Source: Zymoseptoria tritici IPO323 (Eukaryota; Ascomycota; Dothideomycetes; Mycosphaerellales; Mycosphaerellaceae). Taken from it: a DNA stretch of 64,000 nt. A program made the translations under genes and the position numbers. The DNA lies in the NCBI RefSeq assembly GCF_000219625.1, contig NC_018216.1, positions 1,550,001-1,614,000 on the forward strand, given 5' to 3'. Below the pieces are notes generated by a model, which was not told the DNA's origin, searched no databases, and worked only from the letters and a program-made list of their open reading frames with translations. Below, piece by piece: positions 55,198 to 64,000 of this stretch (its first letter is position 1; every line of letters begins with the position of its first letter).

Positions 55198-56081
55198 ATG
55201 GTGAGTGCCACTACTTCGGTCCCCTCCCTACAACACGTGCACACGATCCAGCTGGCAGCACTGTCATGTGAAACCGGGCGGAATTGGATCGAAAACTGAT
55301 CATTCATCTCTCACAACGCAGGCCACTGGATTGCCCGCCGGATGGGAGGTCCGCCATTCCAACAGCAAGAACCTGCCGTACTACTTCAACCCCAGCAACA
55401 AGGAGTCACGGTGGGAGCCGCCAGCGGGCACCGACAGCGAGACGCTGAAGCACTACATGGGACAGTATCACACTGCCAACCTCCGCCCGGACGGGGCCGC
55501 GCAAGCCAACCTCGAGGGCAAGATCCGATGTGCGCACCTCCTGGTGAAGCACAAGGGATCGCGGCGGCCTTCCTCGTGGCGTGAAGCCGACATCACCCGG
55601 TCCAAGGATGACGCCAGCAACATCATTCGTGGGTACGAGAGCAAGATCAAGAATGGTGAGACGAGTCTCGGTGATCTTGCGGTCACCGAGAGCGATTGTA
55701 GTTCCGCACGTAAGCGCGGTGATCTGTGAGTATACCATCTCGATTGCCCGCACGGTCTTCACTCCGAAGGTTGGTGCGAGGAGTGGATGGTTTCGCAACG
55801 CTGACGGTTGTCCTCCCCTACAGTGGCTTCTTCGGCAAAGGTGACATGCAAGCCGAGTTCGAACAGGCATCATTCGCCCTCCAACCAGGGGAGGTGTCGA
55901 AGATCATTGAAACGCAATCGGGACTTCACATCATCGAGAGGTACGTATTTCCCGTGTCAGGCAGAGATGCGTTCGCCAGTTACGCTAGCCATGTGGCATG
56001 TTTGGTCTGCAAGCAGATCAGCTGGCGTATCATCTGTTCACACGTTATCTGCTAACACTTTCTTTGTTCAGGCTGGAGTAA
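55198..56081 (+). CDS. ESS1: Peptidyl-prolyl isomerase ESS1/PIN1 (WW + parvulin)
   Basis: Four exons: 55198-55200 (the ATG alone), 55322-55725, 55824-55940 and 56072-56081. All are GT/AG, in phase, and give 177 aa. The WW domain is LPAGWEVRHSNSKNLPYYF...ESRWEPP. The parvulin domain starts IRCAHLLVKHKGSRRPSSWR (substrate-phosphate basic loop) and continues DLAVTESDCSSARKRGDLG, FFGKGDMQAEFEQASF and SKIIETQSGLHIIERLE. Upstream of 55322 in the ORF frame there is no better start, and ATG|GTG donor followed by AG|GCC reproduces the family N-terminus MA.GLP.GWEVR. Pin1-type isomerases act on pSer/pThr-Pro, notably the Pol II C-terminal domain. Confidence 0.92.
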
Positions 56082-57176
56082 TGTCGGCGTTACATGGCAG
56101 ATATGCAGTAGCTTGGCAGGTGGTGCAGGTGTTCCGCATATGCCTCACGTGAGAGTCGGAAAGATTAGGATATGAGACTCTTGCATACCCCGATATACCG
56201 TGGTCGATTCGGGAGTAATATCGCACTGCCTCAGGAGAACGAGTCGGTCCGCAAGCATCATGGCTTGAGGTACCCGCATTCATGGTACCGATGCGCCTTA
56301 CAAGCACACGTTTCTTTGTTGTCGCATGTTCCTTGTACCTGTCAGCACAACCTTTTTCTCTCAAACAGGGTAGGATGCCTGGCATTGCCTGCCTAGTCGT
56401 CAGCAAGACAGTGGCTTGTACAGTACGTACAAACTCTCTTTTTCGGAAGTCGTCGCTCATCGCAATTGTCTCTGCATATCGCATCCCCGCAATTCTCCTT
56501 CACGGACAAACCCCACCTCACCACCAGCACGAGACGAGATCATCGTCCAGCCCAGCATTCACCTCAGCCAGCCGCTAATTGGATGGATTGGCGCTAGACG
56601 GAGACGGAGTTTTCGACAGATCCACGGCCAAGCAATCCCCAGAATTGGCAGCAGCCAGCAAGTGTGACTGACGCTCTTGCGCATCGTCCCGTTCGGTTCC
56701 GGCACTTCAGCTTCGTGCGCGGCAGGAACGGTGCAACAAGACCGGGTTGATCCTTTTGTTACCCGTCGATCCCGCATCGAAAGAGACATCCGTCTTCCCG
56801 TCGTCACTTTCCACGACTTCACGAACACCAACCACCACGCCTTCTCCACCCGGCATTGCGCTCTCCTCTTGAGTCCTCCCTTTCTTGCCAGTGTTGGACT
56901 TCCATACCACATACCTCACCAACACGACACACTCTCTCAATCTGCTTCACGACGACTGTCCTTCACTCTCTGCAACGTCACGCGCACCTTCAAACGACAC
57001 AAGCCACCGACTAAGAAAAACATCACCGCCAAGGCGAGCTACCAAGCACTTCACCAAGTTGCTCTCGGATTTGATCTTGAACTTCAACATCAACCTCGAC
57101 TCCAATCTTCATCTTCTACTCCCTACAACAACCTATCTTTGCTACCACCATTCCACCACTCATCACCACCGTCATC
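56082..57176. other. Intergenic and long CT-rich leader of the next gene
   Basis: No supported gene. From about 56,780 the plus strand is pyrimidine-rich with CCACC/TCACC motifs up to the ATG at 57,177, as in fungal housekeeping leaders. Confidence 0.4.
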
Positions 57177-58181
57177 ATGTCGACTCAGAACCAACCCATG
57201 AACCGCCGTCCTTCCTGGGCCAAGAACAAGAAGTCCTACCGCCACTACCTGCGCACCGATCTCGCCAAAGACCGCACTCCGGGCGAGGACTATGGCCTGG
57301 ACAACTTCTCCTACGACCACACCCACGTTCCCAAGTGGCAGCTTCCACACGACATCATGGAGCATCTTCCTGACATCCTGCGCACCACCGCCAAAGACTG
57401 GCAGCTCTCCGGTGCCGCCGTCAACACCGCTCTTGACCGCATCAAGGTTCTTGAAGCTGAGTGCATCACCCGCGGCTACCCAGACAAGACGTTCGTCAAT
57501 TCCCTCTCTCGCCGTGTCTCGGACCTCTCCCCTTCCACCGCCCCAGGTGCCGCCAATGCCGACACTCCGCCGATGTACTCGCCTGTCATCGCCAGTCTCG
57601 GCCACTCCAACTTCCCAAACTACAACGACTCTCACGATAACAAGAAATCCTTCGACGGCATACCTCCTCAGCAGCAGCAGATCATGGGCATGGAGTCTCC
57701 ACCCTTCACTCCTCTCGACAGCCAGACTTGCTCCACCCCAGAGATGATCTCGCCAACCTCGTCCATGGCTCCGCCTGCCGTCCCTGATCCGCACGCCCTC
57801 ACCCGTCAAATCTCCACCATCTCCACACGCAGCCGCAATGACTCGGCCGCTTCTTCCTTCAATAAGTCATTCAAAGACTCCGCCGTCGCAGCCTTTGACG
57901 AGCGCGCTTGGGACATCTACATCGGCAGCTACGAAGCCGAGCTGGTGGACATCAAGACCGTCTCGATGCCTCGCCTCCGAGGGCAGGGTATCTTGCTTGA
58001 GCGCTACTCCGCCGAGCTCATCCGTGAGCCACAGTGGAAGGCCGCGATCACGGACTTCATGGCTTGGTTTGCGACGATGAAGCCTATGGTCGCCGACTAC
58101 GACCGCCAGGTCAAGGAACTCGAGTTGCCAAGCCTCGAATACGTTCGCTTGGAGCGTACCGCGAGAGGCATGAGTATTTGA
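57177..58181 (+). CDS. Conserved-looking hypothetical protein, 334 aa
   Basis: An intronless ORF starts MSTQNQPMNRRPSWAKNKKS. The N-terminal part (residues 1-110) and C-terminal part (235-334) look structured, with aromatic and charged motifs KSYRHYLRTDLAKDRTPGED, FDERAWDIYIGSYEAELVDI and ITDFMAWFATMKPMVADYDR. The centre is disordered, rich in Ser, Pro, Thr and Gln (SPPFTPLDSQTCSTPEM). There is no signal peptide, membrane segment or known motif. Strong codon bias and a long pyrimidine-rich leader suggest good expression. I do not recognise the family; a regulatory or scaffold role would be speculation. Confidence 0.8.
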   Translation: MSTQNQPMNRRPSWAKNKKSYRHYLRTDLAKDRTPGEDYGLDNFSYDHTHVPKWQLPHDIMEHLPDILRTTAKDWQLSGAAVNTALDRIKVLEAECITRGYPDKTFVNSLSRRVSDLSPSTAPGAANADTPPMYSPVIASLGHSNFPNYNDSHDNKKSFDGIPPQQQQIMGMESPPFTPLDSQTCSTPEMISPTSSMAPPAVPDPHALTRQISTISTRSRNDSAASSFNKSFKDSAVAAFDERAWDIYIGSYEAELVDIKTVSMPRLRGQGILLERYSAELIREPQWKAAITDFMAWFATMKPMVADYDRQVKELELPSLEYVRLERTARGMSI

Positions 58182-58309
58182 GGATGTGGGCACGAGATGA
58201 GATCAGGAGATCCTGCGAGAATGGCCTTGCTTGCGAGGCATGATACCGAAGAAGCACACGACGACATGACTTTTCACACATGATTATGATACCCAACATC
58301 CGGCAGTGC

Positions 58310-58900
58310 TAGCGATGTACCCTTCTTTTCACGGCGCCTAGGGGGTGATTTTCGGCGGCGCCGAGCACGCCGAGACATTTGTCGAGGGGAGTGAATGTCG
58401 ACGCCGAGACATATAATAAGGGGTGAATATCGTCGACGTCGTCGAGGCAATAGCGAGTAGCTATTATCGAGTAGCAAAATCAAAACGAGAAACTTTTAAA
58501 TATATCTCGAGTCGTTAAGTGAGTTGTAATGTTCTATTACTCGAAAGTCTCGAATCCAGATATAGGTAGAAGACTACTACGGTATCTATGTACCTACTGT
58601 CTGTAGGCTATATAACACTTCTCTACTTAGCTCTCTATATTACTTCTACCGACTACGCCCTCGTCGTCTACATTATAGGCATGGAACTCTATTCTATCGT
58701 CGAGACGTTTACTACGATTCTCGGCTTCGTTCTCCGTCTTGCTTGTATCGAACATCTCCCCTACTCCTCGCTCTACTACTAAGAGAAGTATATAATATAG
58801 AGATGTTAGAGATATTAGTAGCATTCTCCGGTTCGCTCCCGGTCTAACTTATATCGACTCTGCTTCTACTCCGCTCGCCATTCATTCAACATTCACTTTT
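58310..58900. repeat. AT-rich relic with three imperfect direct repeats
   Basis: Motifs GGGGGTGATTTTCGGCGGCG, GGGGAGTGAATGTCGACGCC and AGGGGTGAATATCGTCGACG recur about 60 nt apart, each followed by GAGAC/GAGG. Downstream sequence is TA-rich with no gene. It looks like a decayed short element of a different kind from the 35-kb block. Confidence 0.4.
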
Positions 58901-59197
58901 CTTATCGAGTTGTCAATAGGGTTCTCCGCTTACGCTCTCCTATATTATCGCCATCGACTACGCCTACCCTTTCCTCTCCATACTCATGGATCTTATTCTT
59001 CTTATCGAGACATCACCACAGCTCTACGCTTCACTCCCGCAAAACATCTTATTGATCGTAACCGCTCCGAGCGAACAGGCCGCGGCGTATATTCTGATGG
59101 AGTACGGGCTGGTCGGAAGATTCCCTTCGATGTATACATACGCCATGGTGTTCTGGACGGCCCTTGTATGTTCTTCCGGTTCGGGTTCGATGGCCTG

Positions 59198-59563
59198 CTA
59201 TACGCGAGCGATGAGGTAGGTTCCTGGCTTGCAAGGAACGGAGGCGCCATGAGAAAAGCGCTGTCCGATCTGAGCCCTGCGGTGACCCACGCCCACTGAA
59301 TGTCCATGCGTGTATCCCAAAAGTCCATGAAAGAACGGGACCATGGGAATGAAGAGCGCTCCAACGACTTCAATGAAGCGACTCGCGCTGTCAACGGGCG
59401 GAAAACCTTCAAACACATAGCGGAGTACAGGTTGCGAGGGCTGTGTTTGCGGTAGGGTACAGAACACCCGAGCGAACTGGTCGTTTCTGCGACACCAAGC
59501 CCACTGAGCGACGATGGCTGCCTACCATCTGAGCTGGTCTTCTGGATTCGAGGGGATCGGCAT
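59198..59563 (-). pseudogene. Gene fragment with one in-frame stop
   Basis: From ATG at 59,563 the frame reads MPIPSNPEDQLRW, TAG, AAIVAQWAWCRRNDQFARVF, then VLRYVFEGFPPVDSASRFIE and VVGALFIPMVPFFHGLLGY before losing coding character. Composition is gene-like, but the family is unknown. It may be a decayed or partial gene beside the 58.3-58.9 kb relic. Confidence 0.3.
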
Positions 59564-59916
59564 TATTTCACACCCGCTGAGTTGTGGAAGTACAGGCCGT
59601 TCCTTCGGTCCGTGAACTTGGGCCATCTCTGCGGGATACGTAAGCTGGCTAACGCTTCTCAGGAGGGAACACTACCTCGACAGCGCCCTCCCACGTTGCG
59701 AATCATGCCTCATTCACGGTAGTCCAATGCCCCCGCGAGGCTGTGCGGCTCCCGACAAGGATTCGAACAGCCTGCACGCTGCTCAGGACAGTGCCCATCG
59801 GTCTCGAACCTAAGATTGGCTCGTCTCTGGGCTTTCGGCTTCTACTTGGTACTCCCTTCGCGGTGAGTGAGCATATCGTAAAAGAGCATATGAGATGTAT
59901 CTCGTGTTCATTGTCT

Positions 59917-59995
59917 TCATCGTTTCTGTTGTGTTTGCCGTCTTCGTCTTCATCGTAATCATCGTCTTCATCGTGTGCGTCGTCGCTGGCTTCGT
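59917..59995. repeat. CTTCATCGT simple repeat
   Basis: An imperfect array of TCTTCATCGT units. It produces a spurious hydrophobic frame on one strand and a poly-Asp/Glu frame on the other. Confidence 0.6.
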
Positions 59996-60102
59996 CATGA
60001 GCCTGCCGATGCCCAAGCACCATGCATCTATCGTACGCTTGTGGCCCGTGATCAGCCCAGCGCATTCCACGCACACCGTCCCTCCTGCCTCTCGCCAGCA
60101 CC

Positions 60103-62912
60103 TCAAATCCGCCGACAATGATTCCTCGGAAACAACCTCACCTTCCCAGCAAAAACGCCTATACTCCACTCATCGGTCAAATCCTCCGCCTCGCGAATCT
60201 CCGCGTTCCTCGGAAACGTCAATTCGTCCCCCACGCCTTCATCCGGGAAGCGGGCGTACAGCGCTAGATAGCGATATCCAGCGCCTCCATCAGGCGGGAC
60301 TCCTGCCCGATCCTTCACCGCGGTGGAAGCAGTGAGCTCGTCGTCCTTCAATCGCCATCCACCGACCATTTCGTGGCGTACAAGCCGCGTCCAACCTTGC
60401 GGGGCCGGACCACCGAGATCGACGGATTGGGTTCCGAGGATGACCATCCTGTGTCCACGTTCACAGCGTCTCCAACTCAAATCCCACTGCCCTCGCCTAC
60501 CGCGCCCTTGATTTGAGGTAGCTGTCCGGTCGTGGTAGCACTCCCAGCAAAGATCATAGTCCCCTCCATTACATGCATAACAATGGAACCACTCCTCCCT
60601 ACCCGGCTCTTTGGATGGTAGCAGGATATTGTCACACCCATCACAGCTCACGCCCACCGGCAGGAACACCCAACTATGCTCCTTCAGATGCGGCACCGCG
60701 ACGAATTGCCGTGTATTCGGATCCGCTGCCCGAAGGGATGGCGGTAAGGCGGAAATGTGCGCGAGAGGGAGGAGAGGGTGCGTGCAGTGGTTTCCGCGGA
60801 CAACGCAGGCGTGGCAGTAGCCCCAGGAGCCGTCGGCGCAGATTTGGCAGTACCAGTAGGTGGTATTCGAAAAGATGTGGCATATCTCGCAAAATGCACC
60901 AGTCAGTAAGGTCGGCTCATCAGCTTTTCCTTCAACCCGGTCGAGAGCTGCTCTTCTGCTCTTCAAATTAGACCGCTCAAGTGCGAGTTTGACGACGTTG
61001 GGGAGGGATGATGTCGCGGGTAGCCACTTTTGCGGAGCGAGAATGTGCGGTCTGTCGTTGGAGCGTGTGTTGGAGCGGGACCAGCGATGTTGGGCAGCGA
61101 ACCCGAAGCCAAACCAGTGGTGGCAGCCGGCGCCGGAACGGTAGCATTGCAGACAGAGAGTGAAAGGAAGATTAGACCTGGGAGCATCAGGATCAAGGGA
61201 CGCTGGGCATTGGGTGCAGGTGTAGTGGAGTTGCTGCTCGATATCTGGGCGAGAGCAGCGGGTGCATGAGACTGATGGAGGTAGCTCGGGCATTGGAGCC
61301 GCCAGGGTGGCAGAGGCGGCGTGTGTCGGAGCTGTGTGGACGCCGGAGGTGTTGGCGGTGGGTGTCGAGGTCGGACTTGTGGTCATAGGAGGTTGTACGG
61401 CTGTATCGCTCGACACTGTGCCTTCGTTCGACCGTGAACGGTGATGTGTCTGCTGTGATGGCAGCAGCTCCACGTGCGTTCGATCAAACGCTCTCGATCT
61501 TGGAGAGTTGTTCGCCGAGGCAGGATGGAGTCCAACCCCAGTATCATTCCGCACTCGCTCGGTACTGGCACGCATACTCGGATCAGTTGCACTGCGAGCG
61601 TTGGTCGACACAGCCCGTGGGCGAGGCCGATCGGGATCAGCCGTACGTCTGCTCGATGATAGGTCTGTGGCAGACCGAGCAGCTGATGTCACAACGTCAC
61701 TCGTACCACTGCTACTCGGCTCACTACGCTGATCCGTTGAGCTCGCAGATCTGCGATGTCTCCTCGCAGCTGGATCCGGCCGAGTCTGGTCGAAGAGATG
61801 CGGTCGGGAAATGGGAGGTCTCGTGGTGCGTGTCTGGGTGTGTTGCTGCGGAGAACTATCACTCCTTCTCGAACGATCTGTTGGTCTTGATGATCCAGAT
61901 TCTCCCGCTCTCGTTACATTCACCGCTGTCGTTGGACGTTCATGATGCCTTTGCCCTCCTCCGCGCAGAGATTCAGGTTCGTCCTCCACCTGCCGATTCC
62001 TCGACCTCTCCCGCATTCGCTGCCTCCGTCTGTACGCCTCTGCAATCCTCTCCGTCAGCTCTTCCTCCTGTACGCTCGTCAAATTGTCAATATCCACCCC
62101 ATCCAGCAATCCCTCCGCATAAATCGAAGCCAAAATCTCCTGCTGCACATCCAAGCTCGTCGTGTCCGAGCCCAGTAGATTCCTCAACGAGGGCTGATGC
62201 TCGATATGTCTCGCAACATCCACCTCCTGCTCTTGTGACCTCCTCTCTGGCCCCTCATGTGAGTGCTGTGCCCGCTCCGCCCTCCTCCGTTCCCTCGCTC
62301 TCCGTCTTGCTGTGTCCGAACTCTCGACGTTGGCTAGACTCGCCTCTCTCACCCTCTCAACAAGTGCTTCGTCCTCGCTCTCTCCTTCCTCCCTTCTCCT
62401 AACCTCCACTGGCACCAAAATGTCCTCTCCTGGCACATATCCTCTGCCCAGCTCCTCTTTCTCCTCAGCACTCTTTCCCTTGCCCGGATTTGCTTTCAAG
62501 AAACCTTCAAGTAGAGTCGCGAGCCGCCAGTCGGCTTTCGTACCTCGAACAGCGTCGCGACATGATGGACAGGTGTAGATCTTCTTGTTCCGGCTTGAGG
62601 TGGACGAGGCGCGAGCGGCGGTGGCTTGCCAGGCGAACCACTCTTTCAGACACGGGCCGCAGAAGGTATGCAGGCAGTCGAGTAGGGTAAGGGGAAGATG
62701 GAGAATATCAGTACAGATCTGGCATCATCGGATGTGTCAGTAAAGTAGAGGAGTGTGCTGCTAGCATGGGTTGAGATGGGATGAAGTGAGGTCGAAGCCG
62801 GACTTGGACTTTGACCTACCGAGCAACTGAGTTCCTTCTCCAGGTCAAAGAGTCCTCCTCCACCACCACCATCTCCGCCCTCGGCAGGGCCGTCTGTTCT
62901 TTCCGCGGCCAT
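60103..62912 (-). CDS. RING-finger protein with ZZ-like zinc fingers and C-terminal SH3-like domain
   Basis: Two exons (62912-62820 and 62718-60103) joined in phase 0 give 902 aa. The intron falls inside the first RING pair: exon 1 ends ELSCS and exon 2 begins ICTDIL, forming CSIC. The RING continues DCLHTFCGPCLKEWF and ends TCPSCRDAV. A long disordered Arg/Ser/Thr-rich middle (about residues 130-500) follows. Then come Cys-rich modules: VSCTRCSRPDIE, TLCLQCYRSGAGCHHW, GAFCEICHIFSNTTYWYC, VSCDGCDN and YDLCWECYHDR (ZZ type). The last 60 residues read YLALYARFPDEGVGDELTFP...GVFAGKVRLFPRNHC, a typical SH3. An E3 ubiquitin ligase acting as an adaptor is inferred; the substrate is unknown. Confidence 0.85.
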
Positions 62913-63184
62913 GGTGTATACATTGGGAACATGTGAACTCGTGCGATTGGAGAGCGAGCTGTACGACTTGCCTCACGGTCGAGACAAGCCTTGGCTTGCA
63001 GTGCGTTGTCCCACTTCGTCAGCGGGGTTGGCGATCTGGAGACCACACCTCATCGATGTTACAAGTTTTAAGGTAATACAACAGATATGGACGACATAGT
63101 AAGAGCTGTCTAGTACCATACAGGACCGCCGACCATATCCTCCATGGCCACACTCAGGTCGAAAGGATACCTCGAGCCCAAAAG

Positions 63185-63418
63185 TCAGGCAGCCAGACCA
63201 AGATTGCCATCACCACATGCGGACACAAATCCCAGGACCTCTCTGATTTGGGCCGTCCGATACTGGTAGATCGCAAGAGCTACGATGCTGAGGAATAGAA
63301 CGGCGCGGAGTCGATACGAGAAGATGAGCTGAGTGCCAAAGTCTTCGATTGTCTGAGGCCGAGTGTGAGAGGTTGAGAGCGGGCTCCAAGGGGCCCGAAG
63401 ACTTACGAATTGCGCCAT
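63185..63418 (-). CDS. Very small single-pass membrane protein, 59 aa
   Basis: Exon 1 is 12 nt (63418-63407, MAQF). It ends at a GTAAGT donor and joins in phase 0, after a 54-nt intron with CTCAG acceptor, to exon 2 (63352-63185), TIEDFGTQLIFSYRLRAVLF. A hydrophobic segment (AVLFLSIVALAIYQY) makes one transmembrane helix, followed by RTAQIREVLGFVSACGDGN and a stop. The consistent splicing supports a real gene despite its size. The family is not recognised; a small organelle or ER membrane subunit is possible. Confidence 0.5.
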   Translation of the reverse strand: MAQFVSLRAPWSPLSTSHTRPQTIEDFGTQLIFSYRLRAVLFLSIVALAIYQYRTAQIREVLGFVSACGDGNLGLAA

Positions 63419-63773
63419 GTTTGGTCGGGATGATTTTCTTTGGCTCCTCCGAGGCTTGAACGCTCTTTTGAGGCGAGCCGGAGCGTGGACGAGACGGCCG
63501 CTGAAATCTGCGCCTGAGAAGAAGACGATCGAGATGTCGAAGCTCTGGGGTGAACATCGCATGGGCTCTTCAAGGATGAGCGTTGTGAGCAGAGCTTATA
63601 CCCGACGAACTTCCTGGCGCTTGCTTTCTCTTCATGATCCGCATGTCTCATCATCTCTGCTCGGAAGAGGTAGCAATTCGCGTCGTACTCCGAAATAGAC
63701 ACATTTCGCATTGAGTGACACTCGACACTGAGCAGGATGGGCAAACGGCAACGCGAGACGACTCTGTGAAGCG

Positions 63774-63957
63774 ATGCATCTTCTAGATGAGATACGCCCG
63801 AGTAATACCGCTGTGTCGATTCGTAACGATGGATGTGTGGTCATCGGCATGGATGTGCGAGCCGAGCATCTGCGCTGTCCTCGTCCCAACACGCGACGCA
63901 CTGATCCAGAATACCTGTCCGACTCGAGCGCTGATCCTGCCGTCCCCTCGCACTTGT
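63774..63957 (+). CDS. Possible first exon of a gene running off the right edge
   Basis: ATG at 63,774 opens MHLLDEIRPSNTAVSIRNDG with plausible composition, ending at CACTT|GTAAGA, a good donor, right before a TAA. The continuation lies outside the window. It could equally be a chance frame. Confidence 0.25.
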
Positions 63958-64000
63958 AAGAAGCCAGAAACTCCCCGCGAGGACATCGACGTCTTGATTG

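Noticed and set aside
59750..59840. tRNA-like GTTCGAATCC and GGTTCGAGACC boxes on the minus strand
   Set aside because: The bases around the T-loops do not form a T stem and no matching acceptor or D arm exists.
59895..60335. A strongly hydrophobic plus-strand ORF
   Set aside because: It is the translation of a CTTCATCGT simple repeat and then antisense of the RING-SH3 gene.

Overview
This is nuclear DNA of a filamentous ascomycete, most likely a Dothideomycete of the Mycosphaerellales/Capnodiales type. The evidence is compact genes with 50-70 nt introns (GTRNGY donors, CTGAC-type branch sites), fungal SET9, RPB9, ESS1 and MIR1 orthologues, and transposable elements mutated by CpA-to-TpA transitions (RIP-like). 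The species is inferred only loosely.

Layout. (1) 1-13.3 kb is gene-bearing: a small secreted protein cut by the left edge, a possible small secreted Cys protein, an SMP-30/lactonase-like propeller gene broken by an internal inversion, a beta-lactamase-fold serine hydrolase, DNA polymerase eta, the mitochondrial phosphate carrier and a hypothetical gene. (2) 13.3-48.4 kb is one block of nested mobile DNA. Its oldest layer (13.3-23.5 and 44.7-48.4 kb) carries a RecQ-like helicase ORF and a large Cys-rich ORF of unknown function, with a family of 27-bp palindromes. A Ty3-type LTR element (23,513-44,727, minus strand, 274-bp LTRs, 4-bp target duplication) interrupts the Cys-rich ORF. That element has an unexplained extra ORF after pol and a second hairpin family. 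A plus-strand chromovirus (34,133-41,531, 184-bp LTRs, 5-bp duplication) is inserted in its gag. Removing each insertion with one target-site copy restores an open frame. Every LTR-LTR difference is a CpA/TpG-to-TpA change, and most in-frame stops in the element ORFs are TAG or TAA at former Trp or Gln codons. (3) 48.4-64 kb is gene-bearing: a gene fragment at the block edge, SET9, mitochondrial uL14, RPB9, ESS1, a conserved hypothetical, a short repeat relic, a RING-SH3 protein and a very small membrane protein.

How genes relate. The intact genes are unlinked housekeeping functions (translesion synthesis, phosphate import, H4K20 methylation, mitoribosome, Pol II, prolyl isomerisation of the Pol II tail), arranged as divergent pairs: pol eta/MIR1, SET9/uL14m and RPB9/ESS1. 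The most novel material is the outermost host element with its palindromes, the hairpin-punctuated Ty3 element with its extra ORF, and the RPB9 locus, which has an in-frame coding-like extension past its stop and an open, Cys-bearing second intron.
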